In this document: positions 55,746 to 64,000 of the stretch, one piece after another
Layout of the letters: every line of letters starts with the position of its first letter
Position numbering within the stretch: position 1 is the first letter of the stretch
Assembly: GCA_009760855.2 (NCBI GenBank)
Contig: WPIO01000024.1
Location: 1,976,001-2,040,000, forward strand
Length of the DNA: 64,000 nt
DNA from: Cristatella mucedo
Taxonomy: Eukaryota; Bryozoa; Phylactolaemata; Cristatellidae
Direction: 5' to 3'
The notes under the pieces: generated by a model
Databases searched by the model: none
Seen by the model: only the letters and a program-made list of their open reading frames with translations
What the model was told of the DNA's origin: nothing
Made by a program: the position numbers and the translations under genes

Positions 55746-57574
55746 TACCTAAATAATTTGCTGTCACAAAATGCTGGATTCAAAACTAAAATCACTTGTT
55801 TTGAAAAATAAATTTTTAGATGTTCCTAACCAAAATAGGCAATATTCATAACGCTATTAGGCAGCTTTGTTGAATTTGGTTTGTTTAAATGCTTGGCGCT
55901 GCCATATTGGCAACTGAACAGAATAATAATTATAAATATAACTGAGAATTCAATTACTGCCACTTATGACAGAAATCTCTTTCTATGCACTTTATATTTC
56001 CTGGAAATTATGCACGTAACTGGTTAAAGGTGAGAATCTCAATGATATTCAACTAAAACTAATAGTAATAATAATAATAATAATGCACTTGATAAAGCAC
56101 CCTCAGAGAATTTAATATCTCTCTAAACTATGAAATCATAAATAACATTCAAGGATGATGCAAGACATGCAACATGCAGAGATGTTCCTAACCTTTGTTA
56201 GGAACATCTCTAAAGAATCAGTTGATACATCGGTGGATAAGGAATAGTGGGACGCTATTTTATGTGAGTTACAAGATTTGGGAGCATGCTAACTGCAGGC
56301 ATGGTCTCCAATGGGTTTGAGATGGGTTATAGGTGTAGCTAAGTGACTTAAGTAGGAAGAGCTGGTAGGATAAAAACCTAACAACGAAGTTTTTCATTAA
56401 GCTAGGGATAATCAAAATAATGAAGAGACCTTACGATGAGTGCCGGAATATGTAAGCCGATTTCGTACTTGATAGAGAGATTGTGCATGTTGATAAGTAA
56501 TGTTCTAATGAGGCAATCTTGACATGTTCAACTGGCAAGCCAAGCTGCAAATTTTTACCTCAACTCTAAGCGTAGCATTGAAAATGCAGGAGAAAAGGCT
56601 AGAAGAGAGCTATTTACAATGGTTTGCGATATACAACGGAAGGCAGGGGTGGGTCGAAGCACGCCCAGAGCTGTTTTAAGCCGGACATGAATTTGAACCT
56701 ACAATGTGCTTAGCAAATCATCAACATTGTGAGAATGTAAATTTCGAAAAGAAGGGGATGAGCACAGATCCCAAGGTTACCCAGACTTTGAGGGCTCCCC
56801 GAATGATCTTGGCAAGTTACTGCTAATGCTATGAAATCTCTCACACTGAAATATGACCTAAATTACAGTGTAGTGACACTGATGCCTAGGCGAGGTGGTA
56901 GTGAAGCAGCTGGGACAGTTCAAAAGAGCTACTGGAAGACGAATTTCGCTAAACCCTCATTGCTGAGCAGGTCACCATTAGGGCTAATTTAAAGCATGAT
57001 TTTACTTACTATTCTATTGCATATCACTTTGCAGCAAATGTAAAGCGCCTAGAAAGAGATTAAGTTCTCTGAGGGCACTTTATCAAGTGCAATATTATTA
57101 TTATTATTATTAATGCAACGTATGTCCCTCTGTAACAACACAAAGACATTCCGGATGTTACACAGAAGAGTTTAGTATAGCCCACTCACAGCCTAAGTGG
57201 CTTTTGTATGCATTCGGTAGTACAAAGAGCCAAACTCCAGGCTTGTTGATGTTCGGTGAGCACTGATTGCACACTAGACAAGTCGGATTCTATTTATGGC
57301 CTCGGTACTAAAGTCATGGGTTCGAATCCTGCAGTGGGCGATCTATAAATGACATTGCGAGCGGTGGTAGCCATAAAGGTTTTTATGTCGCTATACAAAA
57401 GAGGCTGTTAAATCGGCTGGTATTTTTTATTTTTCCGCCGGAAAAATGGTACTGCTCCATTTCTCAGAAAGCAGTCGAAATAATCGACTCTCTTTCCCCT
57501 GGACCCATTGAAAGCTTAGCTAAATTGTGTGTGAATTTTACCTGATTTCCAAATTTCACTCTTATGGTGGCAAA
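55746..57574. repeat. Duplicated block copy 2
   Basis: Corresponds to 33545-33895 plus 35166-36473 in the same order and orientation. Differences: no 1.3-kb LINE A at about 56085, a small extra segment near 56370-56420, and a 120-bp LINE A (56993-57112) that copy 1 lacks. A + strand SINE1 lies at 57258-57425 (B box GGGTTCGAATCC). Confidence 0.85.
56993..57112 (+). mobile_element. LINE A, 120-bp truncated insertion
   Basis: Starts AGCATGATTTTACTTACTAT and has TTTGCAGCAAATGTAAAGCG, the intact hairpin and (ATT)n. Copy 1 of the block (36000) is the empty site; TAATT(T)AA before and TAATG after suggest a short target duplication. Confidence 0.9.
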
Positions 57575-58245
57575 CGAGCTTTAAAGGCTATCGAAGCCAC
57601 TTGCAGTCGAAACCACTAGCCTTCGTAATGACTCAAACCAGCGACATGGATCGTGATGTTTTGGTAGTGTCTTATCCTTGAGATAAGACCAAGAACCATT
57701 AAGAGAGCGATCAGAAGCAGGGTCACCCAATGGAGAAACGGGTCATGTCAGCTTTGACCTTGCCTATTTGTCGAATTTTCCATACCAGTCAGCCTCGCTG
57801 TGTAGGTGTCCTGTAGAATTCATGCTCATCGACTGCAGCTATCGACCCTGACCTTGTGTACCCAACCTGAGCATTAAACCTTTCGAACATCTTCTATATG
57901 CGATTAGCATGAGTCCTGAATGTCCTACAACAGCTAAAAACCTGCTCATAACTCCATCTTCTACACACGGCACTTCTCATGAAACATCTGTGTGTGACTT
58001 TTGCCGCATCAGATGATGGCAAACAAGCTTTGGAGTGATTTCTTGGAAAAACAAAAACCATATATTGCGATTATGAAAAATCCTTCGTATAACGTGAATA
58101 GTTGTAGGAAATTTTAGAATTGCTTGACAATCTGTAAGTGAGTGTTCGCTGAAGTACTGATAAGAATATCCTGTCGGTGATCACGGCCTACTGTGTGGAT
58201 AAGAATCCATACCAATACTAGCGCTGAGAAGTGATGTTACCTTAC
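57575..58245. other. Unassigned
   Basis: No repeat or exon recognised. Confidence 0.4.
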
Positions 58246-58430
58246 CTTAAGCCTTTCTGATTTTTGACCTCACAATAAATGGGGAGTTTGCTGAGCTTTG
58301 AAAGCACGAGGCTCGTGCACTTCTTTTCCAGTACCTTCTTGTCATAGAGTTTACCGCATTCAAGTTTTCTTTCGAGCTTCGCCAGTTCAACTCGGAGGGC
58401 TTCCTTTGTCGCCCATTGTGCCATCTTTGT
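58246..58430 (-). CDS. Candidate exon, charged coiled-coil-like
   Basis: The acceptor GGATTCCTATTGCAG and near-perfect donor GCTTAAG|GTAAGG enclose 185 bp, open as MAQWATKEALRVELAKLERK, LECGKLYDKKVLEKKCTSLV and LSKLSKLPIYCEVK. It is rich in Lys, Glu and Leu with heptad-like spacing at its start. Among the unassigned exons it has the best combination of splice sites and composition. No family recognised. Confidence 0.5.
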
Positions 58431-58599
58431 CTGCAATAGGAATCCTTATATTCTTCTTACTTGGCTTGTTTTTGTTTCCCATTCATCGCATTTCAAAATT
58501 ACCGGTGAGAAATGGCTGGGAACCACATATTGTATGCCTAAATTAGCCTACATCCGTCGAAAATTGCAGAACACTTTTAATTTTAAATCACAAATGTAA

Positions 58600-60164
58600 A
58601 ATCCCAAGATGCTGACTCAACGATCGACCATCTCCTTAACTTCTCCCTGGCTAGCTCCTTGCCGGGTAATCTTTGTGGTGATCTGGCCGATCGCTACTTT
58701 ATCTTGTTCGTCAACAAAATAGAGACGATCTCTGAGTCCATCCCTAACATAGCAGCGTTACATATGAAATCACGTCCTTCAGTTCCATCAAGAAAATCAA
58801 TGACTACATTCAAGGAGGTCACGAGTGATCTCATCCTCAAGTTCATATCCCAATCAAATGAGAAGACAACTAGTTCTCTAGACCCTATTCAATTTGTCCT
58901 CCTAATACGTTACATGGATCGGCTGCTGTCTTGCATAGCTAACATCGTAAATACGTTAGTAGCCCTAGGTCATGTACCTGCACCTTTCAAAGGCAATAGT
59001 CTGCCAATTCTAAAGGAAAGCAGAACTAGGCCAAAATCACTTGAGCAACTTCAATCCAGTCTCTCTTCTACAGTCATATCAAAGAAATTGGAACGATACC
59101 TTGCAAAACAGCTGAGCTCATGCATTGAAATTTCACCCCTAGTTAGTATGTTACAGTCTGGTTTTAGAGTTAATCAATCAACAGATTCAGCATTGCTAGA
59201 AGCTTATGTCAACATTCGTAGGAATTCAGACTCAAAAGTCTCTTTGCTTGGTTTTATCGCCAAGTCATTCAGGAGCACCTCTAATGTGGCCTGGACATCA
59301 CTATTACAGCTTTGCAGTGGTATAGGTTCGATCTCAGAGAGAGATTCCATAATGATGATGGGAACGGGAAACAATCGTATGAGGAACAACTGAGGTAAAG
59401 GGTCCGCTACGGCTCTGTGCTTTGTGAGTTCTTTTCATCATCAATGCTCTCCCTCCGACTGATGTCATTGCAAGAAACAGCATAGGCTTTGTGCAGATGA
59501 CACGCGGTTGTACCTTTGCTTTTTCCCTCATAGATCTCTAGTGCCTCAAATTCTCCTATGTCTCTAGCTGCTTGTATTGAGGACATCAGAACATGGATGG
59601 CAGCCACTTTCTTAAACTTAACAAAGATAAAACCAACTTTACAGCTAAGGGCAAACCAAGAGTAATTCAGAAATTGGAAAGGCTAAAGCTTACAAGCTTC
59701 GCAACGCTCTACCAGTGCATATCTTGGTGAATCTGCACGAAATCGTGGTGTCCTGTTTCAAAGTGACGTTTTATTAGACGACCACGTTGGCTATACAGTC
59801 AAGTCTGCCTACTTTGAGCAGCACATCATTGCTAAAGTTCGGGCTTGCTCACACGGGATATCGTAGATCTAAATTTGTTCATGTATCTGTGATATCCCTT
59901 TTCGACCTGCGTAACTCACTGCTTGCTATTCTGCCGGCCAAAACAATCAGATTTTACCGTAAGAGAGAAACTCCACATCAATGCTCGTCTGTCGTGAGCG
60001 TTGCAGTAGCTTTATCGCACAGTTTTCACCGGCCTGCACTGGCTAACAGTCAACAAGCAGCTGATCGACTTCAAGGTTCTGTCACTCACTTTTAGGTCTC
60101 TTTATTCATTAGGTCCAGCCTACCTATACGATTTAATCTGAATTTAATTATAATACTAGCTGAT
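58600..60164 (+). mobile_element. LINE A, longest copy, 5' part
   Basis: Carries the pre-RT region, RT and C-terminal region of LINE A in + orientation with frameshifts. It is split by a SINE1 and resumes at 60331. Confidence 0.88.
58659..59393 (+). pseudogene. LINE A pre-RT and RT N-terminal region
   Basis: Frame of 244 codons: DLADRYFILFVNKIETI (the FF..KI..I pre-RT block), SLDPIQFVLL, STVISKKLERYLAKQL, LQSGFRVNQSTDSALLEAYV, and a ruined motif A (LLGFIAKSFRSTSNV; catalytic Asp lost). Motif C survives downstream at about 59492 in another frame as CADDTRLYL, with Cys in place of the usual Tyr. Confidence 0.85.
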
Positions 60165-60330
60165 TCAACAGCCTCCCTTGTGTATCGGTAGAAGAGCCTT
60201 TATGGCTATCACCACAGCTTGCAGCTGCGATACAGGATCGCCCACCACAGAACTAGAACCCACGACCTAGGGACCGAGGTCGTGAAAAACAACCACCTTA
60301 CTTAGTGAGCCACCACGGCTCATGAGATCT
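60165..60330 (-). mobile_element. SINE1 nested in LINE A
   Basis: Reverse complement: GAGCCGTGGTGGCTCACTAA head, GGTTCTAGTTC (a mutated B box) and GGGCGATCCTGTATCGCAGC body. LINE A coding sequence continues on both sides. Confidence 0.85.
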
Positions 60331-60770
60331 ACTTCCTCGCCCGACAAATCATCGTACCACCGTCTGTTTGGAATATAATAATTTACATATACTTCGTGCG
60401 AACGTCAAATCCTTTGGAGACCGAGCCTTAGTTCGTATGCTCCAAAAGCCCGGAATAAACTTTCGGCTTTCGCCACGACATTCGATGACCCGACCACAAA
60501 TTTAAAGAAGCTAAAATGGACCTGTCTATCACACCATCTATTGGCTCTATGTGATCCATTCTTTGTATGCTTATGCTGATGACTCTCTGCATTCTGCCAC
60601 TAACCGTATTTGCAGACTGACCCTGTGCATACAAACTGACCTCTAACATGTTATGCTAGCTGTAATCGAGCATGCAACCACTAATAATTTTATCCTACTT
60701 ATTTTTCAGCAAAAGTAAGTTTCCAATAACAATATTAAGCTTTATAGGGCCACTAAAAAAAATATAATAT
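60331..60770 (+). mobile_element. LINE A, 3' part after SINE1
   Basis: ATCCTTTGGAGACCGAGCC (FGDRA block), TCTGCCACTAACCGTATTTG, TTTTTCAGCAAAAGTAAG and a degraded hairpin; the end is poorly defined. Confidence 0.8.
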
Positions 60771-61859
60771 TGTTAGTATGTTTCCTTTGAAAGGAGGGCC
60801 TGGTTTTCAGCTGACCTAGCTGGTCATTCCGCCCATCTTACTGCCAAGCTTTGAGATTCAATCCCAAAATTAAATAAAAAAAATGAATAAATATATAGCA
60901 ATAAAAAAATTAGTGACGATTACCATTAAAAAACCAGCTTGTTAGAAGAGGTTAGGACGTTTCGACGACGAACCCACGAAAAGATAGCAAGATAATGCAG
61001 GCATATCTAACCAGGAGGTTCAATAAGTTGGACACAAGTCGCATATCTTGCGTATCAAGGTAAGATACATTTTTAATGATAAATTCATTAGCTAAATATG
61101 CTACCTTTGGTTTTCATTTCGAGTGAGACATGGTTTGCAGGATAATCTTTTCTTTCACGTGTGAATCGTCAAACCTCAGATCTTATTTCTAGCAAATTAT
61201 TTTTTTAAACAATTTTTCCAATTATTATTTGATTTTTGGACCACCGGCTAAGTTATTTTTTAGACATTTACTTTGAAAGAGCGCAACCTGTAGGGGACAA
61301 AATATAAAACTGTGTTAACATTTATATTAACAACAATCCTATAAATTAAAAACTATATCTATTTTTGTGTAACTTATAAGTCAGAGCCCGTAAGAATAAG
61401 CATTAAATAGAGCAGACGGAACTAGACATTTTGATTGATTTTTATTTATATTGGATATATTATAAGCTATCTAGAAGAATTTCAGGCAGGGGTTATAATT
61501 GCGTGTACGTTGCTCAGTCATGGCAGGTGCAGCAAGGCATGGTCAAAGTCTACTCTGGCAGAATGTTTGTTGTGGCTACATATGCAAACTATCAAAGTCT
61601 CTTAACCTTCGTAGGAATCCTATACAAAAACCAATACGTGAAAAATGCGAATGTGCCTTAAATTACTCTGATGGACATGCTAAATAACAAAACCGTGCTT
61701 TATAGCAAATATGGATGATCACAATTCCGAATTTACTTGGACGAACTGGTGGTGACACTTTAAAATGCTCTCGACGAGCATGATCATCTTGATTATATTT
61801 GTACATGCAAATAGAGTCCTAGATATTCTTGTAAATTTACCAGAAAAATCGTACGACAC
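60771..61859. other. Unassigned
   Basis: AT-rich. Overlapping + frames at 61431-61687 lack a recognisable domain. Confidence 0.35.
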
Positions 61860-61990
61860 ACCAATTAAAAAAATGCCTCGTGAAGAAGTCTGATTCTAAG
61901 GAAGATATAGTCAGTTGGAAAAAATTCCTCCGAGTCTACACCAAGAATTTTAGTAAAAGCCATGATATGTATTCATCAGCTTAGGAACCG
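61860..61990 (+). mobile_element. LINE B fragment
   Basis: AAATTCCTCCGAGTCTACAC matches the linker block at 26490-26515 (FLRVYT); a short, isolated remnant. Confidence 0.55.
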
Positions 61991-62272
61991 GAAGTGATTA
62001 TTGTTTGGCAAGTAGGCAATCGTTAGAAATAATGTATTGAAAATTTACTTCTTCCAGGCCGCTGTAACTAAGGAATCCATTACCAATGCACCAACTGAAT
62101 CACGGGATTGTTGATCTGATTCCCCTAGCGGCCATAATCTTCGAGGCATCATAGTCCTGTGGCCGGTCAGCCTGGTGACTTGGATGGAGCTAGTGCGTCG
62201 TTCACTTGGAATCTGTCTGAAGATGTAGATTATATTCTACTTAAGTGAAATTGAGGTGATTTTGAGTTCTCA

Positions 62273-63115
62273 TTATTGCCGTTTATAGTGTGATATTTAT
62301 ATTGGCGAACGCTGGTCAGACGCCCGGTTGATTTGATTGCCAGCTCGGCGGTATGAGAGCTATCGTGCCCACGTTCGCTATCATGCTTCTGTCATATCTC
62401 CAGTATAGTGATCCGATAAACTTGAAATGTATGATTGTGTGAAATGCATAATCTGCCAGAAAGATACATTGACAGTATTGGCAACAATTGTATGCGGTTA
62501 TGGGGTTTTTGACGCCAAGGTATGTGCTGCCAGGTGGTTGAGCTGTCAGCAGGCAACTTTGTGCTTCTTGAACAGTTAGGCTTTACCCCTTCGAAACGCT
62601 ACATCTTGGCCATCTATGGCCACATCGACTTGAAATTTGGAAAATATGCTCTAGTAAATTTGTTCTACCCACGGATTTCTCAAGTTTAGTTGTATTTGAA
62701 GTGAGTATTGCGACACTGTCCTTTAAAGTCACATGATCGACAGTTTCCTGATCATTGTGACCTTTAAACGTCGCAACATTTTTTATTTACTTTTTAGAAA
62801 AATTTTAGGCTAGAAAAATGTTGAGGATCTTCAAAGAGGTTTAACATATTTCTACAATTAATTGTAATGAATCTGTTGGAATAAAACCGAAGAAATATAC
62901 CGAAGCGAAAATGTGACCTTCACTTTACAGGTCAACAGAAGGTCAAATGGCACTATGGTTACGTCATAAGATAGATAATTTTGCCCCTGTTGTTTGGGCA
63001 AATTTGTATGCCTGGCGGTCAGTAAGTATTTGAGAAATATCAATAAATGTGTTTTGAGGGACATAACTCCTATAGTACTCCTATAGGGGTGGTGATAACT
63101 CCCTGAGTTTCCGCT
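62273..63115 (-). repeat. Repeat C, copy 2
   Basis: Reverse complement has GGAGTTATGTCCCTC, ACATTTATTGAT, TGTTGACCTGTAAAGTGAAG near the start, then CCAAATTTCAAGTCGAT and TTTATCGGATCACTATA words, ending TCTCATACCGCCGAGC and TTCGCCAATATAAATATCAC. It lacks the SINE2 and the palindromes of copy 1. Intergenic or intronic sequence with no exon follows to 63400. Confidence 0.6.
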
Positions 63116-63399
63116 CTCGGGTGGTAGAGGGGTGGCCAACAGCCTGCAGTGGATGAGTCAATGCCGCGTACAATTCCACGCATTGGCGGCATGTGTTGGG
63201 ACATCAATCGACTATAAGCTGGAACCAGCTGTCGAGCCCTTTTAGAACAAAAAATGGCCCACAGTGAATAAACAATGCATGCATAGAATATAAGGGCTAC
63301 CACATGAGTAAACAAGAGAAGGGAGGGGAGGATATCAAGATCCATCTACACCTCTTTTTTCATATGAAACTCCGCAGGTTCACTAAGACTGAAGTGTCT

Positions 63400-63745
63400 T
63401 TTAAGAGGAAAACTTCCTACAGCTCACTAAGAGTATACGGCTCAAGATTGGTGGAATGAACAGCAACAGGTGGCAATGGGGGGTAGATATCGTTGCATTA
63501 GAACTGCAGAGGCGAGTTCCACAATCTGGAACCTGGCGATAAAAATCTTAAGTCGTAGACTATTTTAAGCTCGGTAATGGGAAAGCTAGTTTTTTGCCAA
63601 CAGATGACCCTGAGAGCTCGAAGAGGCTGAGAGGGCTGCAGCAGTACATCTATGTATAAAGGAGTCATGCCGTGGTGGGATATGTGGCCGTGTCTAAGAG
63701 ATTTTTTTATCTGCATCAGTTGATCAAAGCAGTTTGGTTTTAATG
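63400..63745 (-). mobile_element. LINE B C-terminal region, degenerate
   Basis: The minus frame 63498-63716 retains MTPLYIDVLLQPSQPLRALR, SFPITELKIVYDLRF and GSRLWNSPLQF, counterparts of LINE B LAELLHQ..P..RALR and GPRLWNSLPQF. Confidence 0.8.
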
Positions 63746-64000
63746 CCTTTTTGCCTTAGAAAATTATCTGACGTCCAGTATCAAATGTGTACAAAGCAAG
63801 CAATCAATATGTCAGTCGCCGAAGGAGATACAAATGTTTTAAAAGACTAAAACAGCTCAATCCAAGTAAAAGTCGTAGCAATGCCACGGGCCCGAATCCC
63901 TTTTTACCAGAGGTATAGATTATCTAGATAGTGGTAAATTATTGAGAACTAGCCCATTGCAGCTATTCAGAAATAAAGACGCACTACTGAACCTGCCTGA

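Overview
The window is animal nuclear DNA: AT-rich, no operons, short open stretches bounded by GT-AG (once GC-AG) splice signals, and about half of it is retrotransposon sequence. The phylum cannot be fixed from the sequence alone. A repeat beginning near GGAGTTATGTCCC with AAATTTCACG/GATCGG blocks, a vertebrate-like hAT miniature element and the Rex/L2/CR1-like LINEs fit a marine or lophotrochozoan invertebrate (mollusc-like is my guess, weak).

Repeats: Two LINE families dominate. LINE A has a 3' hairpin tail ending in (ATT)n and encodes [14 protein letters not shown] has a 3' tail of TACAT-like units, with an AP-endonuclease and RT in the best copy. Two tRNA-derived SINE families occur: SINE1 (GGTTCGATTCC B box, ends near GGCTGTTAAAT) and SINE2 (CTCGAGCC-type B box), whose 3' end copies the LINE A hairpin. 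There are also two 188-bp hAT-type elements (3168-3355, 17425-17612), a 322-bp tandem repeat (1-530), a family I call repeat C (22092-23420 and 62273-63115) and a roughly 2-kb duplicated block (33.4-36.5 kb and 55.6-57.6 kb).

Host genes: Best supported is a ryanodine-receptor segment on + at 54951-55037, with two phase-compatible exons upstream (54690-54847, weaker 54411-54487). Next is the 3' end of a + strand single-pass membrane protein gene: a transmembrane exon (12658-12823) and a phase-matched last exon with stop (19381-19481), possibly preceded by an exon at 2731-2837. A secreted or membrane protein may start at 21010 (signal-peptide exon, then 21980-22079). Several further spliced-looking exons lie on the minus strand (7.6-10.5, 19.8, 24.8, 44.7-45.1, 58.2 kb) and on + (39.2-42.3, 48.1, 52.5 kb). 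They have no assigned function and some may be chance.

Layout: 0-5.9 kb repeats; 7.5-10.5 kb minus-strand exon candidates; 10.8-12.6 kb LINE B; 12.6-19.5 kb membrane-protein 3' end with four antisense LINE A copies in its intron; 21-25 kb signal-peptide exons, repeat C and a strong minus exon; 25.6-29.6 kb nested LINEs; 29.6-33.4 kb almost repeat-free; 33.4-41.8 kb duplicated block and LINEs; 42-49 kb exon candidates; 49.3-51.8 kb LINEs; 52.5-55.1 kb + exons including the ryanodine receptor; 55.5-57.6 kb second duplicated block; 58.2-60.8 kb minus exon and LINE A; 62.3-63.7 kb repeat C and LINE B. No rRNA gene, intact tRNA gene or CRISPR array was seen.
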